Positions 1 to 11,060 of a stretch of DNA of 64,000 bases are shown here, piece after piece. Source of the DNA: Bacteroides uniformis (lineage in GTDB: Bacteria > Bacteroidota > Bacteroidia > Bacteroidales > Bacteroidaceae). Position 1 is the stretch's first letter. Each line of letters starts with the position of its first letter. The stretch spans positions 3,485,501-3,549,500 of the forward strand of contig NZ_CP102263.1 of assembly GCF_025147485.1 (NCBI RefSeq), in the 5' to 3' direction. The notes below the pieces were generated by a model. The model saw only the letters and a program-made list of their open reading frames with translations, made no database searches and had not been told where the DNA came from. The position numbers and the translations under genes are program-made.

Positions 1-825
1 TTCTTTGAATGGGCCATCGGCAAATTCCTCATGAAAAAAGAGACCACAACCATCACCGACGGCTCTGCCATCATTACCGGTGTGTTGCTGGCCTTTAACC
101 TGCCTTCCAACCTGCCCATCTGGATTATCATCCTTGGTGCCTTGTTTGCCATCGGGGTAGGCAAGATGTCCTTCGGAGGTTTGGGTTGCAATCCCTTTAA
201 CCCTGCACTGGCAGGACGTGTATTCCTGTTGCTTTCATTCCCCGTGCAGATGACGACATGGCCGGCTGTAGGCCAGTTGACAGCCTATACGGATGCCACG
301 ACGGCTGCTACGCCGCTGGCTATTATGAAAGGTGTCATCAATGGTGCTCCGGGCATGTCCCTGAGCGACCTTCCGGGAGCTTTCGACCTTCTGATAGGTA
401 ATAATGGAGGATGTCTCGGTGAGGTGAGTGCCTTGGCGCTGCTGCTTGGTTTGTTCTACATGTTGTGGAAGAAAATCATCACCTGGCACATTCCGGTATC
501 TATTCTGGTGACGGTATTCGTGTTCTCCGGTATCATGTATCTGGTCAATCCGGAACTTTATGTATCCCCGGTCGTACAGTTGTTGTCCGGTGGTCTGATG
601 CTGGGTGCTGTCTTTATGGCTACGGACTACGTGACTTCTCCGATGAGCCACAAAGGTATGCTGATTTATGGTGTTTGCATCGGCCTACTGACTGTCATCA
701 TCCGTCTGTTCGGTGCATATCCGGAGGGTATGTCGTTTGCCATTCTGATTATGAATGCGTTCACTCCGCTCATCAACACCTATGTTAAACCTAAACGCTT
801 TGGGGAGGTAGCGAAGAAGAAATGA
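1..825 (+). CDS. rnfD: Ion-translocating oxidoreductase subunit D (RnfD), 5' truncated by the window edge
   Basis: Membrane subunit of the Rnf complex, which couples electron flow between ferredoxin and NAD to pumping of Na+ or H+. The reading frame is open to base 1, so the 274 residues seen are the C-terminal part. The flavin attachment motif is visible as DATTAATPL (FMN-carrying Thr codon at about 310); families usually show SGAT here, so TAAT is a mild variant. Several hydrophobic helices follow, and 'ATDYVTSPMS' is typical of RnfD/NqrB. The stop overlaps the start of rnfG by ATGA, indicating translational coupling. NqrB is the alternative family, but the adjacent G, E and A genes in Rnf order and size favour RnfD. 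Confidence 0.93.
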   Translation, partial: FFEWAIGKFLMKKETTTITDGSAIITGVLLAFNLPSNLPIWIIILGALFAIGVGKMSFGGLGCNPFNPALAGRVFLLLSFPVQMTTWPAVGQLTAYTDATTAATPLAIMKGVINGAPGMSLSDLPGAFDLLIGNNGGCLGEVSALALLLGLFYMLWKKIITWHIPVSILVTVFVFSGIMYLVNPELYVSPVVQLLSGGLMLGAVFMATDYVTSPMSHKGMLIYGVCIGLLTVIIRLFGAYPEGMSFAILIMNAFTPLINTYVKPKRFGEVAKKK

Positions 826-1487
826 AAAAGTTAGAATCATCCTTGAAGAATATGTTGCTGGTACTTACGGGCGTTACCGCAATCTCCGTAGCGTTGCTGG
901 CTTATGTAAACGAATTGACGAAGGAGCCCATTGCGCAGGCCAATGCAAAGACCTTGAGCGATGCCGTAAGTGCGGTGGTTCCGGGCTTCGACAATGACCC
1001 CATTGCCGAGAAGAAGATGCAGGAAGTAAACGGAGTACAGTATTCTGTATATCCTGCCACCAAAGGTGGAGAATATATCGGAGCTGCTGTGGAAGCTGTT
1101 GCCATGGGTTTTGGCGGTGAGCTGAAAGTGTTGGTCGGTTTCGATGCTGAAGGCAAAATCATCGACTACTCCTTGTTGTCGCATGTGGAAACTCCGGGGT
1201 TGGGTTCCAAGGCTGCCGACTGGTTCAAGAAAGGCAATAAAGGTGACATCACCGGCATGAATCCGGGTGAAGCTGCATTGACAGTGAGCAAGGACGGTGG
1301 TAAAGTAGATGCCATTACAGCGTCTACCATCACCTCACGTGCTTTTTTGAATGCAGTGAATGCGGCTTATGCTGCCTATGCCGGTCAGGAAACTGCCGAC
1401 GGCACTACCGGCGCTACTCAAAAGAATGTTGAACAACCTGCTGATTCCGCAGCTCCCGAAGCTGTGGATACACTCAGCGCTAAATAA
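822..1487 (+). CDS. rnfG: Ion-translocating oxidoreductase subunit G (RnfG)
   Basis: Electron-transfer subunit of Rnf carrying covalently bound FMN on the outer face of the membrane. 221 residues: one N-terminal membrane anchor (about residues 10-27) and a periplasmic FMN_bind domain. The flavinylation motif is DAITASTITSRA (Thr in S-T-I-T, family S(T)xxT), near residue 167. 'SHVETPGLG' is a family hallmark. The C-terminal tail after about residue 195 is Ala/Thr/Pro-rich and probably disordered. The start overlaps the rnfD stop (ATGA). Likely cotranscribed with rnfD, E and A. Confidence 0.94.
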   Translation: MKKLESSLKNMLLVLTGVTAISVALLAYVNELTKEPIAQANAKTLSDAVSAVVPGFDNDPIAEKKMQEVNGVQYSVYPATKGGEYIGAAVEAVAMGFGGELKVLVGFDAEGKIIDYSLLSHVETPGLGSKAADWFKKGNKGDITGMNPGEAALTVSKDGGKVDAITASTITSRAFLNAVNAAYAAYAGQETADGTTGATQKNVEQPADSAAPEAVDTLSAK

Positions 1488-1503
1488 GAAAGGAGTAGAA
1501 GAT

Positions 1504-2088
1504 ATGAATAATTTTAAAGTTATGATGAACGGGATTATCAAAGAGAATCCTACGTTTGTACTCCTGCTGGGTATGTGTCCTACACTGGGTACCACTTCCT
1601 CTGCCATTAACGGTATGGGTATGGGACTGGCTACAATGTTCGTGCTGATATGTTCCAATGTGGTGATTTCTGCCATCAAGAATCTGATTCCCGATATGGT
1701 GCGTATCCCTTCATTCATTGTAGTCATAGCATCATTTGTGACACTGTTGCAGATGATAATGCAAGCTTACGTTCCTGCATTGTACGCCACACTGGGCCTG
1801 TTCATTCCGCTGATTGTTGTAAACTGTATCGTATTGGGACGTGCCGAGGCATTTGCTGCCAAAAACAATCCGGTGGCTTCCTTGTTCGACGGTCTGGGCA
1901 TGGGCTTGGGCTTTACCATTGCACTGACATTACTGGGTGCCGTGCGTGAGTTCCTGGGAACCGGCAAGATATTCAACTTGAGTATCCTTCCCGAAGAATA
2001 CGGCATGTTGGTATTTGTCCTTGCTCCGGGTGCATTCATTGCATTGGGCTATCTCATTGCTTTAATCAACAGTATGAAGAAGAATTAA
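1504..2088 (+). CDS. rnfE: Ion-translocating oxidoreductase subunit E (RnfE)
   Basis: Integral membrane subunit of the Rnf pump, paralogous to RnfA. 194 residues, about six hydrophobic helices; 'ENPTFVLLLGMCPTLGTT' includes the conserved membrane Cys near the N terminus that, in this family, takes part in the intramembrane iron-sulfur site shared with RnfA. I chose ATG 1504 because AGGAG lies 8 bases upstream and the open frame further upstream runs inside rnfG. Sits 16 bp after rnfG. Confidence 0.94.
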   Translation: MNNFKVMMNGIIKENPTFVLLLGMCPTLGTTSSAINGMGMGLATMFVLICSNVVISAIKNLIPDMVRIPSFIVVIASFVTLLQMIMQAYVPALYATLGLFIPLIVVNCIVLGRAEAFAAKNNPVASLFDGLGMGLGFTIALTLLGAVREFLGTGKIFNLSILPEEYGMLVFVLAPGAFIALGYLIALINSMKKN

Positions 2089-2089
2089 T

Positions 2090-2175
2090 AATGAAAAATT
2101 AAAAATGAAAAAATTGAGAACGTATCGGCGGTAAGCTGCCGGGCTTTTAATTTTTAGTTTTTAATTCTTAATTTA
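2090..2175. repeat. AT-rich imperfect palindrome between rnfE and rnfA
   Basis: AATTAAAAAT-type sequence at about 2097-2110 is mirrored by ATTTTTAGTTTTTAATT at about 2150-2166, with a GC-rich centre (CGGC...GCTGCCG, about 2126-2142). Same style as palindromes after atpE, fhs, the penicillin-binding protein gene and the MORN gene. It interrupts an otherwise tight operon, so it may be an mRNA processing or stability element or a dispersed repeat. Confidence 0.5.
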
Positions 2176-2181
2176 ATGATT

Positions 2182-2760
2182 ATGGAATATATATTGATAT
2201 TTATCTCGGCAATCTTTGTAAACAACATCGTATTGTCGCAATTCTTGGGAATTTGCCCGTTCTTGGGAGTTTCCAAGAAAGTGGAGACTGCATTGGGCAT
2301 GTCGGCAGCGGTGGCATTCGTGCTCACCATCGCCACTATCGTGACATTCCTTATTCAGAAGTATGTGCTCGACGCTTTTGATTTGGGCTATTTGCAGACT
2401 ATTACCTTTATCCTGGTGATTGCCGCATTGGTGCAGATGGTAGAGATTATCCTGAAGAAAGTTTCTCCTTCTCTGTATCAGGCCTTGGGCGTGTTCCTGC
2501 CGTTGATTACTACCAACTGCTGTATTCTCGGTGTGGCTATCCTTGTTATCCAAAAAGATTATGATTTGCTGACGGGAGTGGTTTATGCATTCTCCACGGC
2601 ACTTGGTTTCGGCTTGGCACTGACACTGTTTGCAGGCCTGCGCGAGCAAATGAGCCTGGTTAGTGTACCGAAAGGTATGCAGGGTACTCCGATAGCTTTG
2701 ATTACTGCCGGACTGCTGGCAATGGCATTCATGGGCTTTTCGGGGGTTGTGAAGATTTAA
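2182..2760 (+). CDS. rnfA: Ion-translocating oxidoreductase subunit A (RnfA)
   Basis: Membrane subunit of Rnf, partner of RnfE; the two form an antiparallel pair that passes electrons across the membrane. 192 residues from this start. The conserved N-terminal signature 'FVNNIVLSQFLGICPFLG' with its Cys is present, as is 'ITTNCCILG' mid-protein with the second conserved Cys. An in-frame ATG two codons upstream (2176) is possible; MEYIL is the usual family start. Last gene of the rnf cluster: a strong terminator follows 27 bp downstream. Confidence 0.94.
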   Translation: MEYILIFISAIFVNNIVLSQFLGICPFLGVSKKVETALGMSAAVAFVLTIATIVTFLIQKYVLDAFDLGYLQTITFILVIAALVQMVEIILKKVSPSLYQALGVFLPLITTNCCILGVAILVIQKDYDLLTGVVYAFSTALGFGLALTLFAGLREQMSLVSVPKGMQGTPIALITAGLLAMAFMGFSGVVKI

Positions 2761-2787
2761 AGAAGAAAAAACGGAAATAAAGTGGAA

Positions 2788-2820
2788 GGGGGATAAACTA
2801 AAATTTATCCCCCTTTTTCT
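2788..2820 (+). terminator. Rho-independent terminator of the rnf operon
   Basis: Perfect 10-bp stem GGGGGATAAA / TTTATCCCCC (2788-2797 with 2804-2813), 6-base loop, then a T tract. Lies 27 bp after rnfA. Confidence 0.9.
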
Positions 2821-2841
2821 GTTTTTATTAATTTATTTCCT

Positions 2842-2849
2842 TACATTTG
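2842..2849 (+). promoter_or_regulatory. Bacteroides -7 promoter element of galE
   Basis: TACATTTG fits TAnnTTTG. Its predicted transcription start (about 2856) lies after the upstream in-frame ATG at 2847, which supports ATG 2892 as the galE start. No clear -33 TTTG. Confidence 0.65.
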
Positions 2850-2891
2850 TGGCGTATTGATAACCTAAAAGCTAAATTATCTATATTTAAT

Positions 2892-3926
2892 ATGAAAGGG
2901 AAAATCTTAGTTACGGGTGGAACCGGTTATATTGGTTCTCACACGGTGGTGGAACTTCAAAACGCAGGTTATGAAGTTGTTATTATTGATAATTTGTCAA
3001 ACTCCAGCGCAGATGTTGTAGATAACATAGAGAAGGTATCGGGCATCCGCCCTGCATTCGAGGAATTGGATTGCTTGGATTATGCCGGTCTTGACGCTGT
3101 GTTTACCAAATATAAAGGCATTAAAGCCATCATTCACTTTGCGGCCAGCAAGGCTGTGGGTGAATCTGTCCAGAAACCATTGCTTTACTATCGTAATAAC
3201 CTGGTTTCACTGATAAACCTGCTGGAATTGATGCCGAAGCATGGAGTGGAAGGTATCGTATTCTCTTCTTCCTGCACAGTTTACGGCCAGCCGGACGAAC
3301 TTCCGGTAACGGAAAAGGCACCTATTAAGAAAGCTGAGTCTCCGTATGGAAACACGAAGCAAATCAATGAAGAGATTGTACGTGATACGGTTGCTTCCGG
3401 TGCTCCGATAAACGCCATCTTGTTGCGTTACTTCAACCCGATAGGTGCACACCCCACAGCATTGTTGGGAGAGTTGCCTAACGGTGTACCGCAGAACTTG
3501 ATTCCTTATCTTACCCAGACCGCTATCGGCATCCGTGAGAAACTGAGCGTGTTTGGTGACGATTATGATACTCCCGACGGTTCTTGTATCCGCGACTTCA
3601 TCAATGTAGTCGATTTGGCCAAAGCACACGTAGTGGCTATCCACCGTATCTTGGAGAACAAGCAGAAGGAAAAAGTGGAAGTATTCAATATCGGTACAGG
3701 TCGTGGACTTTCCGTATTGGAACTGATTAATGCTTTCGAAAAGGCTACCGGTGTAAAACTGAACTATCAGATAGTAGGTCGGCGTGCCGGTGATATTGAG
3801 AAGGTATGGGCAAACCCGGAATTGGCAAACAATGAACTGGGTTGGAAGGCAGAAACAAGTATTGAAGATACTTTACTTTCTGCATGGAAATGGCAGTTGA
3901 AGCTTCGTGAAAGAGGTATTCAATGA
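2892..3926 (+). CDS. galE: UDP-glucose 4-epimerase
   Basis: Interconverts UDP-glucose and UDP-galactose in the Leloir pathway and for glycan precursors; cytoplasmic, NAD-dependent extended SDR. 344 residues, normal for GalE. Rossmann motif GGTGYIGSH starts near residue 7; catalytic Ser in 'FSSSCTVYG' and YxxxK in 'YGNTKQ'. 'RYFNPIGAHP' and 'RDFINVVDLAKAH' are GalE hallmarks. ATG 2892 is preferred over 2847 because the promoter element covers 2842-2849. Monocistronic: terminator upstream, long non-coding gap downstream. Confidence 0.95.
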   Translation: MKGKILVTGGTGYIGSHTVVELQNAGYEVVIIDNLSNSSADVVDNIEKVSGIRPAFEELDCLDYAGLDAVFTKYKGIKAIIHFAASKAVGESVQKPLLYYRNNLVSLINLLELMPKHGVEGIVFSSSCTVYGQPDELPVTEKAPIKKAESPYGNTKQINEEIVRDTVASGAPINAILLRYFNPIGAHPTALLGELPNGVPQNLIPYLTQTAIGIREKLSVFGDDYDTPDGSCIRDFINVVDLAKAHVVAIHRILENKQKEKVEVFNIGTGRGLSVLELINAFEKATGVKLNYQIVGRRAGDIEKVWANPELANNELGWKAETSIEDTLLSAWKWQLKLRERGIQ

Positions 3927-4120
3927 CAAACTTTGAATTTGTGTTTTTTAACAAATAGGCAATAAACAAATGCCTCCCCGCATTTGTTTATAATGTGCAA
4001 ATCAGCCTGAAGCTGTTTATGTATATGTGAATATCCGTAACTAGTACGTATGCCTCCCCGGCATAGACAGGTAAGATTGCATAGTAGTTTTGTCGTGTTT
4101 TATTTTGTGTTTGTGTTGTG

Positions 4121-4155
4121 AATAAGCCTTGTCTCTCGACAAGGCTTATTTTTTG
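4121..4155 (+). terminator. Strong intrinsic terminator upstream of the atp operon
   Basis: Perfect 13-bp stem AATAAGCCTTGTC / GACAAGGCTTATT (4121-4133 with 4138-4150), 4-base loop, T tract. It is 195 bp after galE, so it ends either a long galE 3' UTR or a short independent transcript. Confidence 0.88.
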
Positions 4156-4352
4156 TATATTATATACAGAATCTCTGTTGTCAATTCAGTGTTTTTTCAT
4201 AAGATGGGTAGGCAATTCCTTTTTCTTACTAATTGTTAACTGACGTTATCATGTCTGTAACAATTTGTTCCAATTGTAGTATTAATCGTTCAAAATAGTC
4301 TTTTTTGTTCAAAAAATGCTATACACGGTAACAACTACATGCAAATTGTTTA

Positions 4353-4360
4353 TACATTTG
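4353..4360 (+). promoter_or_regulatory. -7 promoter element of the ATP synthase operon
   Basis: TACATTTG followed by C, matching TAnnTTTG. Predicted start near 4367 gives a leader of about 170 bases before atpD. No convincing -33 element. Confidence 0.6.
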
Positions 4361-4506
4361 CGTTGTTGTTTATGTAACTATTGGGATGAACAAACCATAG
4401 CTGACAAACGTTAATAGGTACGAGTACATAGCTGATGAAAGACGCGACTTGGCTGACTTGTTAATGAGGATACACGCGACTTACAACTTAGTATTGGGAA
4501 AAATAA

Positions 4507-6072
<1,566 letters not shown>

Positions 6073-6091
6073 AAGTCTGGGAGCTTTGATG

Positions 6092-6340
6092 ATGAAAAAG
6101 TTGCATTTGAATATTGTTTCACCGGAGAAGGAACTCTTCAACGGGGAAGTGGAAAGTGTTACATTGCCGGGCACTATGGGCTCTTTTTCTATCCTGCCGC
6201 AGCATGCACCGATTGTATCATCGTTGGGAACGGGGAAATTGATTTACGCAACGGACGGTGAGGAACATGAGTTGGATATTCAAAGCGGATTCGTGGAGAT
6301 GAGTAACGGAAGGGTTGCCGTCTGTATAGAACAGCAATAG
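6092..6340 (+). CDS. atpC: F1Fo ATP synthase subunit epsilon, short form
   Basis: Central-stalk subunit linking gamma to the c-ring. Only 82 residues: it has the N-terminal beta-sandwich ('LHLNIVSPEKELFNGEV', 'LPGTMGSFSILPQHAPIVSSL') but lacks the C-terminal two-helix domain (about 50 residues) that inhibits ATP hydrolysis in many bacteria. GGGAG sits upstream of two adjacent in-frame ATGs (6089, 6092). It follows atpD by 19 bp. Confidence 0.92.
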   Translation: MKKLHLNIVSPEKELFNGEVESVTLPGTMGSFSILPQHAPIVSSLGTGKLIYATDGEEHELDIQSGFVEMSNGRVAVCIEQQ

Positions 6341-6381
6341 GCTATTAAAAAATTAAAAATTAAAAAATAGAGGTTGTTGGC

Positions 6382-6801
6382 GTGACTATTACTAAGAGAA
6401 ACTACTTATTGCATACAGCGCTCTTGACGGTATTGATAGGAATTGTAGGCGGTTGGGCGTATTTTTCGATAAATCCGCATCACTATTTCGGCGGTTATCC
6501 GCTGATTCCGCTTTTCTTCTTTGTTTTCGGAGTATTCATGATTAATATGACCGAAAGCTGCCGTCACCGGATGCCAGGACGAATGTTGCAGATTTATCTG
6601 CTGATGCGTGTGATGAGAATGCTGGTCTCCATGATTGTGATGCTGGTTTATTGCGTTGCAGTACGTGAGGAAGCCAGGGCGTTTTTGTTGACGTTTATAG
6701 CCAACTATCTGATATATTTGATTTATGATTCCTGGTTCTTCTTCACTTTTGAGGCGAATCGGAAACTGAAAAAGAAAAGTAACAATGAAAAGATTGCGTA
6801 A
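6382..6801 (+). CDS. Small membrane protein of the atp operon (AtpI-position)
   Basis: 139 residues with about four hydrophobic helices (around residues 8-28, 38-55, 72-92, 98-120) and a Lys-rich C terminus. It sits where AtpI is found in other atp operons, just before subunit a, and overlaps atpB by 17 bp. AtpI helps assemble the c-ring; that role is inferred from position and topology, since the sequence does not clearly show AtpI motifs. It starts with GTG (6382), with AGAGG upstream; no in-frame ATG fits the first helix. Confidence 0.8.
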   Translation: MTITKRNYLLHTALLTVLIGIVGGWAYFSINPHHYFGGYPLIPLFFFVFGVFMINMTESCRHRMPGRMLQIYLLMRVMRMLVSMIVMLVYCVAVREEARAFLLTFIANYLIYLIYDSWFFFTFEANRKLKKKSNNEKIA

Positions 6802-7855
6802 CATACTGACTGTAATTCTGCTGGCACTGGGCATGTTGCTACCCGCCACGGTGCGGGCCGAGAATACGGTGGACGTGAAGGAGATTGTCTTCGGGCATAT
6901 CGGCGATTCTTACGAATGGCACATCACGACGTGGGGTGAAACTCACGTTACGATTCCCTTGCCGGTAATAGTGCATAGCTCTACCACCGGATGGCATACC
7001 TTTTTATCCTCACGTCTGGAGGAGAACGGTGGAAGTTATGAAGGCTTTTCCATCGCTCCCGCAGGAAGCAAGTACGAAGGCAAGCTGGTGGAGTATGATG
7101 CCACCGGAAACGAAATACGCCCGTTGGACATCTCCATCACGAAGGTGACACTGGCTTTGCTCATCAACAGCGCATTGCTGCTTCTCATCATTTTGAGTGT
7201 GGCGCACTGGTATCGCAAGCACCCGCAGGGAAGTGCCGCTCCCGGTGGTTTCATCGGGTTTATGGAGATGTTTATCATGATGGTGAACGATGATATTATA
7301 AAGAGCTGTGTCGGTCCGAAGTACCGTAAATTCGCACCTTACTTGCTGACGGCCTTCTTCTTTATTTTCATCAACAACATTATGGGGCTGATTCCTTTCT
7401 TTCCCGGAGGGGCCAACGTGACGGGAAATATAGCCATTACGATGGTATTGGCCATCTGTACTTTCTTGGCCGTGAATATCTTTGGAACCAAGACTTATTG
7501 GAAAGATATCTTTTGGCCGGATGTGCCCTGGTGGCTGAAGGTACCGATCCCCATGATGCCGTTTATCGAGTTCTTCGGTATTTTCACCAAACCGTTTGCT
7601 TTGATGATACGTCTTTTTGCCAATATGCTGGCAGGGCACATGGCAATGCTGGTGCTTACCTGCCTAATATTCATCTCGGCCAGTATGGGACCTGCTTTGA
7701 ACGGAACGCTGACCGTGGCATCGGTGTTGTTCAATATCTTTATGAATGCACTTGAGTTGTTGGTTGCCTTTATCCAGGCATATGTGTTCACCATGCTGTC
7801 AGCCGTGTTCATCGGTCTGGCGCAGGAAGAGCATAAGGAGAAGGCGGTGAAGTGA
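6785..7855 (+). CDS. atpB: F1Fo ATP synthase subunit a with periplasmic N-terminal extension
   Basis: Stator subunit forming the two proton half-channels against the c-ring. 356 residues versus about 270 in E. coli. The N terminus is a signal peptide (MKRLRNILTVILLALG..., cleavage near VRA-EN), then an extra domain of about 90 residues before the first transmembrane helix near residue 120. The core has 'NNIMGLIPFFPGGANVTGN' and the essential channel Arg in 'MIRLFANMLAGH' (about residue 280). Cleavage would leave the extension outside the inner membrane. Confidence 0.95.
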   Translation: MKRLRNILTVILLALGMLLPATVRAENTVDVKEIVFGHIGDSYEWHITTWGETHVTIPLPVIVHSSTTGWHTFLSSRLEENGGSYEGFSIAPAGSKYEGKLVEYDATGNEIRPLDISITKVTLALLINSALLLLIILSVAHWYRKHPQGSAAPGGFIGFMEMFIMMVNDDIIKSCVGPKYRKFAPYLLTAFFFIFINNIMGLIPFFPGGANVTGNIAITMVLAICTFLAVNIFGTKTYWKDIFWPDVPWWLKVPIPMMPFIEFFGIFTKPFALMIRLFANMLAGHMAMLVLTCLIFISASMGPALNGTLTVASVLFNIFMNALELLVAFIQAYVFTMLSAVFIGLAQEEHKEKAVK

Positions 7856-7899
7856 TACGATTATTGGGAATATAAATATTAATAAAAATAACCATTTAA

Positions 7900-8169
<270 letters not shown>

Positions 8170-8262
8170 TGTACAATCTACCATTTACCATTTACAATTT
8201 GTCCGTGCAGCATCACCGCGCAGCCAAATTGTAAATCGTAAATTGTCAAATAGTAAATAAAA
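8170..8262. repeat. Palindromic intergenic element between atpE and atpF
   Basis: ATTTACAATTTG on the left is mirrored by CAAATTGTAAAT on the right, around a GC-rich centre (GTGCAGCATCACCGCGCAGC). ACCATTTACCATTTACAAT and GTAAATCGTAAATTG units recur. Related TTTAC/GTAAA palindromes follow atpH and atpA in the same operon. Confidence 0.6.
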
Positions 8263-8264
8263 TT

Positions 8265-8771
8265 ATGTCATTGTTATTACCCGATAGTGGTCTGCTGTTC
8301 TGGATGCTCCTTTCATTCGGTGTGGTGTTTGTGGTGCTTGCCAAGTACGGTTTTCCCGTTATCACCAAGATGGTGGAAGGTCGCAAGACCTACATCGACC
8401 AGTCTTTGGAAGTGGCACGCGAAGCAAATGCCCAGCTCTCCAAACTGAAAGAGGAGAGTGAAGCGTTGATTGCTGCTGCCAACAAAGAACAAGGACGTAT
8501 TCTGCGGGAGGCGATGCATGAGCGTGACAAGATTATCGTCGAAGCACGCAAGCAGGCGGAAGCCGCCGCGCAGAAGGAGCTGGACGAAGTTAAAAAGCAG
8601 ATACAGCAAGAGAAGGAAGAGGCCATCCGTGATATTCGCCGGCAGGTGGCAGTCTTGTCCGTAGATATAGCCGAGAAAATCATCCGCAAGAATCTGGACG
8701 AGAAACATGAGCAGATGGAGATGATAGACCGGATGCTGGATGAAGTGCTGGCAGCAAGTAGAAACAATTAA
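8265..8771 (+). CDS. atpF: F1Fo ATP synthase subunit b
   Basis: Peripheral-stalk subunit, 168 residues. A single N-terminal transmembrane helix ('[20 protein letters not shown]') is followed by a long charged helix rich in Ala, Glu, Lys and Arg from about residue 35 to the end, which dimerises and binds delta. Start ATG 8265; 11 bp separate it from atpH. Confidence 0.94.
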   Translation: MSLLLPDSGLLFWMLLSFGVVFVVLAKYGFPVITKMVEGRKTYIDQSLEVAREANAQLSKLKEESEALIAAANKEQGRILREAMHERDKIIVEARKQAEAAAQKELDEVKKQIQQEKEEAIRDIRRQVAVLSVDIAEKIIRKNLDEKHEQMEMIDRMLDEVLAASRNN

Positions 8772-8782
8772 TTCTCAAAGAA

Positions 8783-9343
8783 ATGGATATAGGAATCGTT
8801 TCGATGCGTTATGCGAAAGCATTGATGGAATATGCCAAGAGCATGGGGGCAGAAGATACTCTGTACAAGGAGTTTTGTATGCTCGACCGTAGCTTCAGGA
8901 AACATCCCGATTTGCGCATGGCATTGGAAAACCCCATCCTGACGATACGTGAGAAGTTAACACTTATCTGTACCGCTGCTGTGGGGGATGCTCCTGCGGG
9001 CCGTGAGTTTGCGCGTTTCATGACTCTGGTGTTGAAGAACCGGCGGGAAAACTTTCTCCAGTACATCTGCCTGAGTTTTCTGGATTTGTACCGGAAAGAC
9101 AAGCATATCGGTGTAGGAAAGCTGATAACAGCCGTTCCCGTCAGCCAGGAAGTGCGGGAGCGCATCCATGACAGTGCTTCCTCCCTGCTGCATGCCAGCA
9201 TGGAGCTGCAGACTGAAGTGGATCCCTCCATTGAAGGTGGTTTTATCTTCGACATCAACGACTTCCGTCTGGATGCCAGTATTGCTACGCAGCTTAAGAA
9301 AGTGAAACAGCAGTTCATTGATAAGAATAGAAGAATCGTGTGA
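8783..9343 (+). CDS. atpH: F1Fo ATP synthase subunit delta
   Basis: Connects the peripheral stalk to the top of F1 (OSCP-type). 186 residues, the usual size. N-terminal helical bundle begins 'SMRYAKALMEYAKSMG'; C-terminal signature 'DPSIEGGFIFDINDFRLDASIATQL' matches the family's IxGGxxxxxxDxxxDxS pattern. Next gene begins 131 bp away, after a repeat-rich spacer. Confidence 0.94.
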   Translation: MDIGIVSMRYAKALMEYAKSMGAEDTLYKEFCMLDRSFRKHPDLRMALENPILTIREKLTLICTAAVGDAPAGREFARFMTLVLKNRRENFLQYICLSFLDLYRKDKHIGVGKLITAVPVSQEVRERIHDSASSLLHASMELQTEVDPSIEGGFIFDINDFRLDASIATQLKKVKQQFIDKNRRIV

Positions 9344-9473
9344 TTTACGATTTGACAATTTACAATTTACTTATTTAATAGTCTTGTGATGCGTAAGTTG
9401 TAGAGGTCAAACAGTATATGATTCGGGTTCTTTCAAATAGTAAATAGTAAATTGTAAAATAGTAAATACTAAG
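9344..9473. repeat. TTTAC/GTAAA repeat spacer between atpH and atpA
   Basis: GATTTACGATTTGACAATT at the left end is mirrored by TAGTAAATAGTAAATTG toward the right end, enclosing about 60 bases of ordinary sequence. No reading frame supported. Confidence 0.55.
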
Positions 9474-11060
9474 ATGTTGTCTGAAAATATAAAAGTAAGC
9501 GAAGTCTCCGATATTCTCCGCAAGCAACTGGAAGGGATTGACACCCGCGTACAGTTGGACGAGATTGGCACGGTACTGCAAGTCAGTGACGGTGTAGCCC
9601 GTATCTATGGGTTGCGCAATGCCGAAGCCAACGAGTTGTTGGAGTTCGACAACGGCATCAAGGCCATTGTGATGAACCTCGAAGAGGATAATGTGGGTGC
9701 TGTGTTGCTTGGCCCTACGGATAAAATCAAGGAAGGCTTCATTGTAAAGCGTACCAAGCGTATTGCTTCCATCATGGTGGGAGAGGGTATGCTGGGCCGT
9801 GTAATAGACCCTCTGGGTGCGCCGCTCGATGGCAAAGGACTGATAGGCGGAGAACTTTATGAAATGCCGCTGGAACGCAAGGCGCCGGGAGTTATCTTCC
9901 GTCAGCCGGTGAATCAGCCGCTACAGACCGGTCTGAAGGCTGTGGATGCCATGATACCTATCGGCCGTGGACAGCGTGAGCTGATTATCGGTGACCGACA
10001 GACCGGTAAGACGGCCATTGCCATCGATACCATCATCAACCAGCGTGCCAATTTTGATGCTGGCGATCCGGTATATTGCATTTATGTAGCCATTGGCCAG
10101 AAAGGTTCTACCGTAGCTTCTATTGTGAATACCCTGCACCAGTACGGTGCGATGGACTATACCATTGTGGTGGCTGCTACGGCGGGAGACCCGGCTGCAT
10201 TGCAGTATTACGCTCCCTTTGCAGGGGCTGCCATCGGAGAGTATTTCCGTGATACCGGCCGTCATGCGCTGGTGGTCTATGACGACTTGTCCAAGCAGGC
10301 GGTGGCCTATCGTGAAGTGTCTCTGATTCTGCGCCGTCCGTCAGGACGTGAGGCCTATCCGGGTGATATCTTCTATCTGCACTCCCGTTTGTTGGAACGT
10401 GCGGCGAAGATTATCAGCCAGGAGGAAGTGGCACGCGAGATGAACGACCTGCCGGACAGTCTGAAAGGCAAGGTGAAAGGTGGCGGTTCGCTGACTGCAT
10501 TGCCCATTATCGAAACTCAGGCAGGAGACGTGTCCGCCTATATCCCAACGAATGTGATTTCAATCACTGACGGGCAGATATTCCTTGATACGAACCTCTT
10601 CAACCAGGGTAACCGTCCGGCCATTGACGTGGGTATCTCTGTGAGCCGTGTGGGTGGTAATGCCCAAGTCAAGGCTATGAAGAAGGTGGCAGGTACATTA
10701 AAGATTGACCAGGCACAGTACCGGGAGCTGGAAGCGTTTACCAAGTTCAGTGGCGATATGGACCCCGTGACGGCATTGACCATCGACAAGGGACAGAAGA
10801 ATACACGCCTGCTGGTACAGCCCCAATACAGCCCGATGCCGGTAGAAAAGCAGATTGCCATTCTTTATTGCGGCACGCACGGCTTGTTGAGGAATGTTCC
10901 TTTGGACAAGGTCAGCGAGTTTGAACGCAACTTCCTTGAGTCTCTTGAGATGAACTATCGCATGGAGGTACTCGACGTTTTAAAGACGGGTGCCATCAAT
11001 GACGATGTCTGCAAGAAGATTGAGGAGACGGCAGAGGCGGTTGCAAGGCAATTCATGTGA
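9474..11060 (+). CDS. atpA: F1Fo ATP synthase subunit alpha
   Basis: Non-catalytic nucleotide-binding subunit of F1. 528 residues, slightly longer than E. coli (513). P-loop GDRQTGKT near residue 174; '[47 protein letters not shown]' region is unmistakable (partial motifs SGREAYPGD and HSRLLERAA). '[19 protein letters not shown]' carries the arginine-finger neighbourhood. ATG 9474 gives the canonical N terminus. Confidence 0.97.
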   Translation: MLSENIKVSEVSDILRKQLEGIDTRVQLDEIGTVLQVSDGVARIYGLRNAEANELLEFDNGIKAIVMNLEEDNVGAVLLGPTDKIKEGFIVKRTKRIASIMVGEGMLGRVIDPLGAPLDGKGLIGGELYEMPLERKAPGVIFRQPVNQPLQTGLKAVDAMIPIGRGQRELIIGDRQTGKTAIAIDTIINQRANFDAGDPVYCIYVAIGQKGSTVASIVNTLHQYGAMDYTIVVAATAGDPAALQYYAPFAGAAIGEYFRDTGRHALVVYDDLSKQAVAYREVSLILRRPSGREAYPGDIFYLHSRLLERAAKIISQEEVAREMNDLPDSLKGKVKGGGSLTALPIIETQAGDVSAYIPTNVISITDGQIFLDTNLFNQGNRPAIDVGISVSRVGGNAQVKAMKKVAGTLKIDQAQYRELEAFTKFSGDMDPVTALTIDKGQKNTRLLVQPQYSPMPVEKQIAILYCGTHGLLRNVPLDKVSEFERNFLESLEMNYRMEVLDVLKTGAINDDVCKKIEETAEAVARQFM

